DNA from: Mantamonas sphyraenae
Lineage: Eukaryota; CRuMs; Mantamonadidae
Direction: 5' to 3'
DNA: 64,000 bases
Assembly (NCBI GenBank): GCA_026936335.1
Contig: JAPMXV010000009.1
Location: 62,001-126,000 of the forward strand
In this document: one piece after another, positions 53,201 through 61,001 of the stretch
How the letters are laid out: the number at the start of each line of letters is the position of its first letter
How positions within the stretch are numbered: position 1 is the stretch's first letter
Notes under the pieces: generated by a model
The model's input: only the letters and a program-made list of their open reading frames with translations
What the model was told of the DNA's origin: nothing
Databases searched by the model: none
Position numbers and translations under genes: made by a program

Positions 53201-53369
53201 GAAGCACCACAAACGCCTGTGCGTATCCAGTGGCCTTGAAGGACTGGCCGCTCTCGTGGTCCAGTGGGAACTGGGCAAAGAACGGGGCGTGCAGGCTCAT
53301 GTGGTTCTTGGTTTTTGTTGGCTCCTGTGCCGCGTTGGTGCATGATTGCATTGCATGGATCCATTGCAT
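47238..53369 (-). CDS. giant membrane protein with TIG-like ectodomain and two membrane bundles, 2043 aa
   Basis: It is intronless; ATG at 53369, with a second candidate 23 residues on (MSLHAPFFAQ). Residues about 40-330 contain about eight hydrophobic helices. Residues about 335-870 are Thr/Val/Gly-rich beta repeats of IPT/TIG type (GVTPTAGLFTQATSIMVTGDGF, GVRGVTPDRGPNTGGTVIDV) with many N-x-S/T sites. Next is a Cys-rich EGF-like stretch (CVACDTATHCIGNGQC, CSFCSVEPRYYRRGTDCIKC). A second membrane bundle of about seven helices follows (about 930-1330), containing FRDVMGLLVLNIDIINPECS and LLLMCVLFANAFLVAYCRPF, features of protist receptor or TRP-like proteins. The C-terminal 700 residues are soluble, with a Gly-Lys-rich patch and helical, possibly ankyrin-like, repeats. 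Probably a surface receptor or channel. Confidence 0.78.
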   Translation of the reverse strand: MQWIHAMQSCTNAAQEPTKTKNHMSLHAPFFAQFPLDHESGQSFKATGYAQAFVVLLCGIVACAVATDAGSAAGIVGVVLAPLCLCCSITANSTLEDEMVIRLLNAWASVPLALYALSLPAVEAASPAFVVLLVLVGFETLLPWLPVPLLINQAVGSSLAVPVVSACLTVVASGFAQTFLLGAVSVCAFVLGVIAWLVHFWRATAQVSTAKDLSIEPVVLLPFFTPMVALPAMLLAAVPDDLSTEFQLDFAWALSFAWVIYVATGVYVLALVYDVMPNDWEMEEHRLSGNDDDYFSPADVATGVLIMGLLVVWVIGIAVANGYTYPVALLSPNKVPFDRPVTMEIAMREACVEPVFLSLARIQRRDPVTDPPLVNVTASCGNLRNPRNLKATFTPARFPGVGSGRYMVRVMHGSSLWSTTHTNETIVETFAGASITDVSLWPADTVGTVRISGVGFIRSGGIAKVFFEYVNDFNQGKGRGEASAVFTGTHYEFQTVSLPRSVIVRGISISLAQNGKDVEDVFQLSGERVDGVTPTAGLFTQATSIMVTGDGFAETGTQVTVRLMNGTGSSLSFPGMVVDNTTVHATVPASAVPLRVCNVSFISANSTNYAPTNATYSMLSYSDLVHLDSVQPAGLSNLAMGNLTLFGTGLFTSTQSINGTDAEIAVRVQLSGGSVYLQGKRLNDTVATVSLPVLSPLVGPADVSVSVDGGQTFSRSVVFTSGGVRGVTPDRGPNTGGTVIDVSASVSPAANLRCIVAGISVTGQYVDQNTMRCVTPAVTGAQGVQSLQVDTDASGLLTVASGFTMYSPALLTAVVPNTISASVTNTPVTAIGEHMTSESARVQRSVRGEPFVDISGPMSVINGTNGTRGDLLVAGFGDLTTVSFPRTVAVSIGGNRQQWSQNVSVRVFCPAGMWSDTNAPGVCVACDTATHCIGNGQCKEGHVGRTCSFCSVEPRYYRRGTDCIKCPQVDNGVTITIVAVLAALVAGGFYGLASAAARVKQRFLSVTSVSVIFLNFAQIMTVIGTIDLKWPQELVVIFRDVMGLLVLNIDIINPECSVPVSYGDKWLMVVLLPVGFMGLFLIMYGVQTARALATKSWQRKGDARPWLRSATHRRLLGHIVHSTLLFLSLAYIWLSERTLEPYDCTLQADGQLSLDAQPGILCSLDDPEYAGVFGVSFVFVVLWVVGVPLTMVLITWYGRSHDLFDHTPLKQDETDSEAQRLYHESFSFLYIAYKPRFWWFESSVLVRKILVSVIPVFVGTGELETTQALLLMCVLFANAFLVAYCRPFLCHRHRCRAEPTSCTHTGPTTRVDLIALVGNGIVALLGIGSSQMAADDVAGRTIVSVLVLLVTGGVLGSGVLVMVLSWKVEHAEEIINLRELTSVEHMKMLERWDDMQQTATKTWHTFHLVIPQMMGFSKSELMYMHCLQGRRVVEMHVEQDSDDEAGEQKAKRIVVLDGETMRDALAAAMATDDTVEMGTLVLDGKELEEEGVSGEGVDARQQDASHHGKGKGKGKIKDKAYTIRMTRFDGTQEGSRRKQGLRRKLREERTHAREDVEDEVEDFGVRTAEEVLVETAWVQHLETGEGLEKLVADVVDGELVTPALILWARRHEMAEVGMVDVASMQSVSGISLEEYVGGDQFCVSASERDALMNAQTPMLQRMQRWAELASRRLMEEVHVDDFPPAMLALEMLATGQSSAVAWIRSQAGAAPGQPIATHATQKIKGRPWTDQETPLSFALRTKGVGGIYPLVMLAMREKVGQDLARELMLKQGSDKESNNAYQRVLLHVECIAHPEVAETNGTLSRAISGGDHEQFEDDVTRSLCAWKRRRELHTRVQIDVDKELCVPTPKPVPATLRQAVLNVAEDPKAGSAAFVRAFALYDVDDLREELASAHIGQALLGWKVLHRLLAFGAEDGFAAALEFVPALGAEAAKTMEDRENLYHNPCVRFADETAMAMAVGRGQWGAVFAMVDAGVDDGELSAHREVQAIASLIAKSKEEPVDETAETHGEVDGEVDGEVDGAADVADDDVVVTVQEDNDEKAL

Positions 53370-53388
53370 GTGTGCCTCACCCCCTCCC

Positions 53389-56300
53389 TCACAACTTGAT
53401 TTCCACCGTGCTCAATTGCGAGCGGGCCGACGAACTGCTCGCTGCACTGCCTCGCGATCCCACACTGCTTCGCGAGCTCGTTGAACGCACAGACCCACGC
53501 GACGAGGGCCTGCGTGGCGTCACGCGACCCCTACTGCTGCTGCCACCACCGCCACCCATGCTGGCACGCGACGACGAACGCGACGACCCCACGCTCGACC
53601 CGCTGCCTGTGCTGCTCACAGACGACCTCCTCGATGAACGCCCACTGCTCAGCCGGCTCGAGCTCGAAGGCATCTCCAATCCAATTTCGTCCATCACCTG
53701 CGCCAGCGTGAAGCTCACCTCTGGATACTCGCTTGCAAACGCCTGCAACGACAGCAACAGGTTCTTGTTGTATGCCCTGCGTTCGCTCAGGTCGATTCGC
53801 AGCTCCTCCGGCGCCACCTCGTCGTCCATTCCCTGTGTGCGACGAAACTCTCGCTGGCTCTTGTTGATCACCGCCTGCGCACGCTGCAACTTCTCCTCCT
53901 GCGCCGCCAGTTCGTTGTCCAGCCCCTCCTTCTTCTCCTCCTCCATCTTCACCTCCTTTGCCAGTTGCTGCTTCTCCCCAACCACCTGGTCCAACGTCTC
54001 GCCAAGCTCCTCCAGCTCCGCTTCCAGCTCGTCCAGGTTCTTCTGCTTCTTTCGCAGCTCCTTCATCGCCTCCCTGTACTGCGCCTCGATTTCCTCCTTC
54101 TGCGCCACATACTTGCTGTTTGCCTTGCTCAGCGACGCCTTGTGGTGCTGGTTGCGCTGGCCCAGCATCGACAGCGTCCTCTTCAGCGCCTTCACCTCCT
54201 TCCGCGCCTTTGTGATCGCCTTGTCCAGCTCGTCTCCCTTTCGACTCAGCTCCTCCTTCTCCTGAGCCGCCTTGATCACGTAATACGCCTGTGTGCGCTC
54301 CTCCTCGTCTTCTGTGCTGCCCAGCCGGCCCATGATCACTTCGTACTTGTTCTTCAGCTTGTCAATCTTGTGCGACCTTTCCTTCAACTCCAGGCCCGCA
54401 CGGTGTCGCTCTTCCTCTGCAATCTTCAGCTGTGCATTGAGCATGGACTTGTGCACGTCGATTTCCGCCTGCCTCTCCTCCATGCTCAGCTTCAGCTGCT
54501 GCATGCGGTTTTCCAGGCCCAACACTTCGTCAGCCCTGTAGTTCAGCTGGTCTCGCAGCCGCTTCACCTCCAGTTTCAACACGTTCTGCTGCACCATGAT
54601 TTCTTCCTTTCGCTTCACCGCCTCCTTCAGGTTTCGTTGCGCGCTGTCGTTGTCCAGGTTCAGCTCCGTGATCCTGCCCACCAGCTTCTCCCGCTCCGCC
54701 TCCAGGTTGTCCAGCTTCAGCTTCGACGCCTTCAGATCGATGTCCAGATGCTTCTGTTGGTTTGTCACCGTCACCAACACACGCTGCTGTTCGTCCAGTT
54801 CCTTCTGCAGCACCTGGATGCGCTGGTTCAGCACCTTCTTCTCGTCGTCTGTACGCTCGCCGCTCGCACGAGCCACCTTCCGCTCCAGCTGCTGGATGCG
54901 AAACTCCTGGTCGTACAGCAGCTCCTGTTGCTTCACTGCGTCTGCGTCCAGCTTCTGGATCTTGGCCTGCAGGTGTTTGCCCGAGGACTGCGCCCCGGTG
55001 ATCTCGGCGATCAAGTTTGATTCCTCCTGCTTCAGCTTGAACAGCTTCTGCGACTCTTTGAACGTCAATGCCTTGATCTGAGTCACCTCTTTCTCCGCCT
55101 CACGCAGCCGTGCCTCCTCGCGCGCCTCCATTGCCTCCACTTGGCGCACGCGTTCCTCCAGGTCTTCCGTTCGGTTCAACACCGCCTCCTTCTCTGCCTC
55201 TGTCTCCTCCAGCCGCTGGTGCGACTCCACCAGTCGCTCCTGCTTTGCGTCCAGTTCGCTGCGCAGCATTTGGATCTCGTTGCGGCGCGACTGCACGTCC
55301 AGGGCCGTCTTGTTGAGAAAGTTCTTCAGCACGTCCACCTCGTCCTGGAACAGCTCCAGCTGCCGGTTGGCATCCGTCAGCTTCTTGCGCTGCTTGCCCA
55401 CGTTGCGGTCCAGATTGGCAATGTTGGCTTCCACTTCGGTGTTGTTCTTCTTCTCCGTCTCCAGCAGCGCCATCTTCTCACGAATCACCTGCTGCTTCGC
55501 CTGCGCCTCAGCCTTGACCACGTTCAACTTCTTCTCCACCGCTTCGATGCTTTCGTCTCGCTTTGCCATCGCCTCAATTGTCGTCTCCCACTGTGCAATC
55601 AATTCCTGCCGCTCCTTGTGCAGCTTGCGGAACTCTTCGGCCGTTTTGTCCAGCTCGATCTGTGCCGCCTGCGTCTCCGTCACCTCCTGGTCCAGCGCAG
55701 CCTTTTTGTCCTGCACCGCACGTGTCAGGCGTTCGATTTCCAGGTTCATGTCCTTGATCTTGCTCTCGTCCGCCCTGTGGCCAGAATACGACGTGTGTGT
55801 GGAAAAAGTCAGCCCTCGCCTCCCACCCGCCGTCTTTCACCCCACAACCCCACAACGCTCGGTGCACACAACACCTACCTTTCGTATTTCTGAAGCTGCA
55901 GTGAATCCTCTTCCTTTTGCTTGGCTGCGTTGGCCCACTGTGTGTGTGTGTGTGCGTGTGTGTCAGGCTCGGCGAGGCTCTGCGACGCTGCGCGCCCCGC
56001 TTGGTCGTCTCCATCCGCAGCACGCGTTTGTCGTGCGCACTGCCGTCAACCTACGCTTTCCAGCTCCTCCTGGTTCCACGAAAGCTGCAACTTGAAGGCG
56101 TCGAGGCGTTCATTGCCTCGAAAGATGCCGTTGGTGATGGTGTTGAGCTGTGCGGGGCCAAAGTGTGAGTAACGGTTCGTTGGCGTTGGCCTGCCTGCCT
56201 GCTCCACGCCGCCATGCGTGTGTCTCTGCGTGTGCCCTCCCCACTACACGCTTCCATCCTTACCTGGTCACTCAGAGTCTCCAGTTCCTTCTCCATTTTC

Positions 56301-56620
56301 TGGTAGTCCATGCGAATGCGTGATGATTCGCGGTCGGCAAGCGACTGCAGATGACTCTCCGTCTCCGTTTCGCGGTTGACGGCGTCTGTAAACTGCTGCG
56401 TGTGTACCACTTCCTGGCTGACGTTCTTGAGATGGGATTCCAGCACGCCAATGCGCTCCTTGTGTTCCTTGGCCTCTGCCTCGATCACTGCCAGTTTCCG
56501 CTCCTTGTCCTTCACCTTGCGGTCCAGTTCCTTGTTCTCCTCCGACGCAAACGGGGGCAGCTCCTCCATCATCGAGTCCAGATCACCCTGCAGGGCTGCC
56601 AGTGTGTCTTGGTCACTCAT
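53389..56620 (-). CDS. CCDC39: CCDC39, axonemal ruler protein, 964 aa
   Basis: With CCDC40 it forms the 96-nm molecular ruler that spaces inner dynein arms and radial spokes in motile cilia. Exons are 56264-56620, 56055-56147, 55879-55937 and 53389-55774, summing to 965 codons. Nearly the whole protein is coiled coil. Conserved segments are present in order: HLKNVSQEVVHTQ, ADRESSRIRMDYQ, LQLSWNQEELES, SLQLQKYER, then ADESKIKDMNLEIERLTR and ELDKTAEEFRKLHKERQELI with QWETTIEAMAKRDESI, which closely match animal CCDC39. The last about 110 residues are Ser/Arg/Gly low complexity. Length is close to the animal protein (about 940). It starts 62 bases from the divergent EF-hand gene, a possible co-regulated pair. 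Confidence 0.95.
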
Positions 56621-56682
56621 GTTGATTGTCTTGCGTGCTCCTGCGCCACCCCGCCCAAACCTGCTCCCACCGCACACGAACC
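56621..56682. promoter_or_regulatory. 62-base bidirectional promoter candidate
   Basis: The gap between the divergent starts of CCDC39 (56620) and the EF-hand protein (56683), C-rich on the plus strand. Shared control of a ciliary gene and a calcium sensor is possible but unproven. Confidence 0.35.
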
Positions 56683-57765
56683 ATGGGAAACAACGAGAGC
56701 AAAGCAAAGCGCGACGCCGTCAAGGAGTTCTCTTCCAAGTACAACCTGGGTGACAGTGCCATGGATGCCCTGTATGAAAAGTTCAAGGCAGTTGACCGCG
56801 AGTACGTTTTGCTGCCTTCCGCTCCTGCTCCCCTTCGTGCCCCTGGGTGACCTTTGGACACTGACACCCGCGTTTTTGTGTGCATTGCCTCTCTTTGGTT
56901 CGGTGTCAATGCCCCGTTTGTGCGGTGTGCCCCCTCCTGGACCGCTACCACCCCGTCTTGACGTCTCGTGCTTGCCCAGCGGAAGCGGAAAGATCAACGC
57001 AGAAGAGTTTTACCAATCGCTGGCGTTGGACGGCAGCGACGAGGACAAGGAGTTTGCCATGCAGATGTTTACCATGTTTGGTACGTTGTGGTTATGCCGC
57101 CGTACACGGCGGCAGCACGCCAACGGACAGGCGAAAGGGAATTTCTCGGAGGCACAGCCGCTCACTCTTCACACGACCCGCGCGTGCGCCGGTCACACAC
57201 ACGCATACACACACACGCACACATGTAGACGACAACGAGAGCGGCGAGATCGACTTTCGCGAGTTTGTCATCCTCCTCAGCAACTTTACCTCGCAGGGCA
57301 ATGTGGAGGAGAAGCGCGCTTGTGAGTTTGCGGCTCCTTGGTTTCCTTTGAGCCGTTTTCCCCGTTTGGCGCAAGACGGCACATCGTGGCATCGCCATGC
57401 TTTGCTCCATGACGTACCCATACGCTGTCTCTCAACACCGCCATGCAAGCAAGCGACTGTTTCCATTCCACTGACGCAACCTTCCCGCAAATCCACCCCC
57501 TTCGTCCTCTGCAGTCGCCTTCCAGCTGTACGACTACAACAACGATGGTACCATCGACAAGGACGAGTTTCTCAAGATCCTGCGCGCCACACTCTCGCTG
57601 AGCGAAAAGCAGATCGAGGAAAAGGCCTCGGCCGTGTTTGACGAAGCGGATTCGGACGGCGACGGCAGCATCACCTGGGAGGAGTTTGTCCTGCTGAGTG
57701 AAAAGTATCCCGAGTACCTTGACTCGCCCTTCAACGCCGTGTTCAACACCCACTTTTACATCTGA
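56683..57765 (+). CDS. four-EF-hand calcium sensor, calcineurin-B-like, 187 aa
   Basis: Exons are 56683-56801, 56980-57080, 57229-57321 and 57515-57765 (188 codons). The start MGNNESK fits N-myristoylation. All four EF loops are canonical: DRDGSGKINAEE (residues 38-49), DDNESGEIDFRE, DYNNDGTIDKDE and DSDGDGSITWEE, each with acidic residues at positions 1, 3, 5 and 12 or accepted equivalents. Exon joins restore the loops, which supports the splice sites. Order and spacing match calcineurin B, CHP and CBL proteins (the ...EFVILLSNFTSQGNVEEK... helix mirrors EFIEGVSQFS in calcineurin B). Whether it is the phosphatase regulator or another family member cannot be decided. Confidence 0.9.
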
Positions 57766-57832
57766 GCATGGCAAGGAACAAAAGCAAACACTTCCCCTCG
57801 CTTTTCTCGCGCTTCTTCCCATCCAATGTCCC

Positions 57833-59239
57833 TCAAAGCACCTCCAGAATAATCCCCAGGATGGCCATGCGCACATACAAGCCTCGCTGCACGTTGGTGA
57901 AGTAGACGGCGCGCGGGTCGTTGTCGACAAGCGGGTCGACTTCGACGTTGCGTGGCAACGGATGCATGAGAATCATGTCCTGCTTGGCCAGCTGCATGGT
58001 TTCCGGAGTGACTGTAAACGTATGTTTCACCGCGTGGTATGCATGCGGCGTCTCGTAGCGCTCCTTGTACATGCGCGTGGCGTACACCACGTCGGATTCG
58101 GGCAGAAACTTTTCCAAGTTGTCTCCCAGCGTGACATCCGTGTTGCTATGCTTCAGATCGGCCATCAGCTCCGCAGGCGGCTCCTGGCTCACAGGGTACA
58201 CCATGTTGAACTTCACGTCGTAGTTCTTCAGGATCTTGATGAACGAGTGCGCCGCACGTGCGTTCTTCAGGTCCCCAAACACAGTCACCACCTTGCCGTC
58301 GATGCTTCCCAGCTCTCGCTTGATCGTGTATGCGTCTGTGATTGCCTGGGTCGGGTGTTCGCCCGTGCCGTCGCCGCAGTTGATCACAGGGATGTCCAGA
58401 ATCTCGGACGCCCGCTTCGCCGCCCCTGCGTCCGGGTGGCGCAGGCAGATGATGTCTGACAACCGTTCCATCACCTTGCACTTGTCCTCAAACGACTCTT
58501 CGCGCTCGTCCGGCTCCACAGAGTGCACATCCACCACGTCGCCTGCCAAGTTGTATGCGTCAGCGGCCCCACCATCCATCACCCGCCTTTGGCCCTCTTT
58601 TCCTTTGCCCCCGCTTCACCACCGTCCCTCACTCACCTCCCAGTGTCTGCATGGCCACCGTAAACGACGCCTTGGTGCGCAGCGACGGTTCAAAGAACAT
58701 TGTCGACAGCTGCATCCCGTCCAGAATGGACGACTTGCCCGTCGAGTTGACGATCTTGCGCATTCTGTCCGCCACTGTCGCCGGTAGGCATGTTTTTGCC
58801 TTTGTGTGAGTCCATGCCACGCACTCCCTTCCCACCCGCCCTCCAAATGTGTCTCCTGCCTCCTCTGTGTCTCTGTGTCCTCAAACGCCTCGCCCCTTCC
58901 CCTCACCGTTCATGATGTGGTCAATGTCCTCGCGCGTAAACTGGCTCGCGGTGAGGATGTCCTTAAACTGCCCTCACAGCGCACACTCGTACGTGTCAGC
59001 AAACACACAGTGGGAAATACAACACACACGCAGTGCGTATGGGTTGCGCCAACCTCAAAAAAACCTACACGCAGTTGCACGTGATGGTACGGTGTGGCGT
59101 AGCCGCGTGTGCTCTGACCCAGCCCCGCCTGCACGCGCTCCACCACTCCCGCATGTGCTCCTTCCTCCTCTGCGTTGGTCGTCCTTTGATGATACAATGT
59201 GCTGTTCATTGCTGCCCTGCTGCTGCTGCTGCCTAGCAT
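57833..59239 (-). CDS. aspartate-carbamoyltransferase-like enzyme with altered active site, 359 aa
   Basis: Exons are 59069-59239, 58907-58967, 58637-58774 and 57833-58542 (360 codons). After a variable 57-residue leader the N-terminal domain starts FKDILTASQFTREDI. Transcarbamylase motifs seen: FFEPSLRT (104-111, carbamoyl-phosphate site), LRHP (157-160), GEHPTQ (184-189), GDLKNAR (213-219), TRMYKER (279-285) and HPLPR (317-321). The fold and HPLPR favour aspartate carbamoyltransferase over ornithine carbamoyltransferase. It is unfused, unlike animal or fungal CAD. Compared with the E. coli enzyme, the STRT Thr is Leu, the mobile-loop catalytic Lys84 aligns with Arg137 in DEREESFEDK, and Gln231 aligns with Tyr282. 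Either the enzyme is divergent or it uses another substrate. The first exon is the least certain; a second ATG lies at residue 11. Confidence 0.82.
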
Positions 59240-59256
59240 GCGTCGTCCAGACTTGC

Positions 59257-60783
59257 TTACCCGGCCAAACATTCTTCTGCCTGTTTGTGTTTTGCCTCTG
59301 CCTGCGCACCTGCCTCACCCCCTTCACTTCCCTCCTTCCCTTGCTTGTTTCGGCTCTTTGCTTTTTTGCTGTGTGGTAGGAATCCCTTCCTGCTGCTGCT
59401 TCTGCCGCTGCTGCTGCTCGTCTTCTGCGCTTCCTGACTCAGGAACCGCTTTTCCACAGACGCCAGCAGCTCTGCCGTACGCGATTGCGACTGCGACTGC
59501 GACTGCGACTGCGACTGCTGTTGTTCGCCCAACACGCGTCGCAACGGCGTGTGTGACTTGCTGCTGCCGCTGTTTGTGCTCGCCTCGCCAGCTGGCGGTG
59601 TCTTTTCCGAGCTGTCCACCCTGCGTCGTGGCTTTGTCACCGGCGACGACACCTCTGCACCCGCAGACCCTGGTCCCGGCTTCTTCTGCACTCCATTCGT
59701 GTCAAACTCCACACGGGCAAACACCCACGGAGCTTTCACTTGCGCCTGAGGCGACACAGCCTCACCAAGGTCCTCTCCTCTCCCCACGCCCTCCCCGTCC
59801 TTCCTTTCCTTCGTTGCATGCCCATCTCCCTCCCCAATGACTTGTTTCGTCTCCTCCAATCCTTCTCCATCCGCCTCCTTCCCCACCTTCTTCCTCTTCT
59901 TGCGTCGCTTCTTCTTCTCCTTCTTCTCCTTCTTCTCCTTCCTCTCCTTCCTCTCCTTCTTGCCCTCCCCGCCCATCCTCGAGCCCTCATTTGCCGCCGC
60001 ACCCACGCCCAAACTCATCGTGCTGCTGCCGCTCACCACCGTCTCCGTGGCAAGCAGAGTCGCTCCCAGGGGAGCAATCACCAGCCCTCCCACACTTCCT
60101 TTGCCATTCCCCTGCGCCATTCCGCCCAACAAGGGCATGCCGTGTCCCTGTGTGCCCGATAGGGGCTGCACAAGCTCTGCATGCTCTGGCCCAGAGTGCT
60201 GACCACCCTGCATTTCCACCGCGTACTTCTGGGCACTCTTGTGCTTTCCAAACACAGACGGGAGGGACTTGATGCCACCCACGCCTGCTTTCTGTGCACG
60301 CGTTTCACCCTCTTCCCTCGCATCCAATCCTCGCATGTCCAGACTCTGAGCAAACGCGTGCGAAGCTCGGTGCTTCTGCCTCGCCTTTCTCTTTGTCTTC
60401 CTCTCCCCCCTTTCCCTGGTCTTTTTCTCCTGCGCCTGCTGCTGTGTGCGCTGCTCCTCCTCCAGTCGCTCCAGCACACCCAGCGTCTGCGTGTCCACTT
60501 TCCCCGTGCTATCCTGCGCTACACCGCCGCCCATCTTGCCGCCCTCCTGCTCTTTCTCCACTCCCATCTTCCGCAGCGTGCCTTTGCGATGCACTCCCAT
60601 GGCCACCAACACGCCTGCAGACACCTCCTGCTCCTCCTCCCGCCTCTCATCCTCGCCTCTGTGTCGACGCTCCATGTGCTGCAGTCCATGCAACGCCTTC
60701 CCGCCCCGTATCGCCGACCCTGTGGATTGCAGCAAACGAACAACGCGATCGTCGTCATCGTCGTCCTTTCCCTTTTGTTGCAT
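59257..60783 (-). CDS. unknown Lys-rich low-complexity protein, 508 aa
   Basis: No family recognised. ATG at 60783 (MQQKGKDDDDDDRVVRLLQS) to a TAA 17 bases before the carbamoyltransferase start. It contains acidic and basic clusters, a long Lys/Glu/Arg run around residues 255-300 that looks like a nuclear or nucleolar localisation signal, and a (SQ)n run from a CTGCGA hexamer repeat at about 59487-59517. The conserved-looking part is LPSVFGKHKSAQKYAVEMQGG in the first half. The gene is inferred mainly from the long open frame, so confidence is moderate. Confidence 0.55.
   Translation of the reverse strand: MQQKGKDDDDDDRVVRLLQSTGSAIRGGKALHGLQHMERRHRGEDERREEEQEVSAGVLVAMGVHRKGTLRKMGVEKEQEGGKMGGGVAQDSTGKVDTQTLGVLERLEEEQRTQQQAQEKKTRERGERKTKRKARQKHRASHAFAQSLDMRGLDAREEGETRAQKAGVGGIKSLPSVFGKHKSAQKYAVEMQGGQHSGPEHAELVQPLSGTQGHGMPLLGGMAQGNGKGSVGGLVIAPLGATLLATETVVSGSSTMSLGVGAAANEGSRMGGEGKKERKERKEKKEKKEKKKRRKKRKKVGKEADGEGLEETKQVIGEGDGHATKERKDGEGVGRGEDLGEAVSPQAQVKAPWVFARVEFDTNGVQKKPGPGSAGAEVSSPVTKPRRRVDSSEKTPPAGEASTNSGSSKSHTPLRRVLGEQQQSQSQSQSQSQSRTAELLASVEKRFLSQEAQKTSSSSGRSSSRKGFLPHSKKAKSRNKQGKEGSEGGEAGAQAEAKHKQAEECLAG
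59487..59517. repeat. CTGCGA hexamer repeat (codes SQ dipeptides)
   Basis: About five tandem hexamers within the Lys-rich gene, read on the minus strand as alternating Ser-Gln. Confidence 0.85.
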
Positions 60784-61001
60784 TCCCTTTTTGTGCCCAA
60801 AACCCAAACAACAACACGCCTCACAGAATCACACACGCACAGCCTTGCCCCGTCTCGCGCTTGCCCTCCTCTCCTCCCTCCTTGCCCACGGCCTTGCTGA
60901 TCACCTCTTCCTCCCTTTGATCGGGCATCAGCAGCCCAAAGCTGTTCACTCGCTGCGTGAAACTCTCTGACGCCACGCTGCTCCGCATGATCATCGGCGA
61001 G

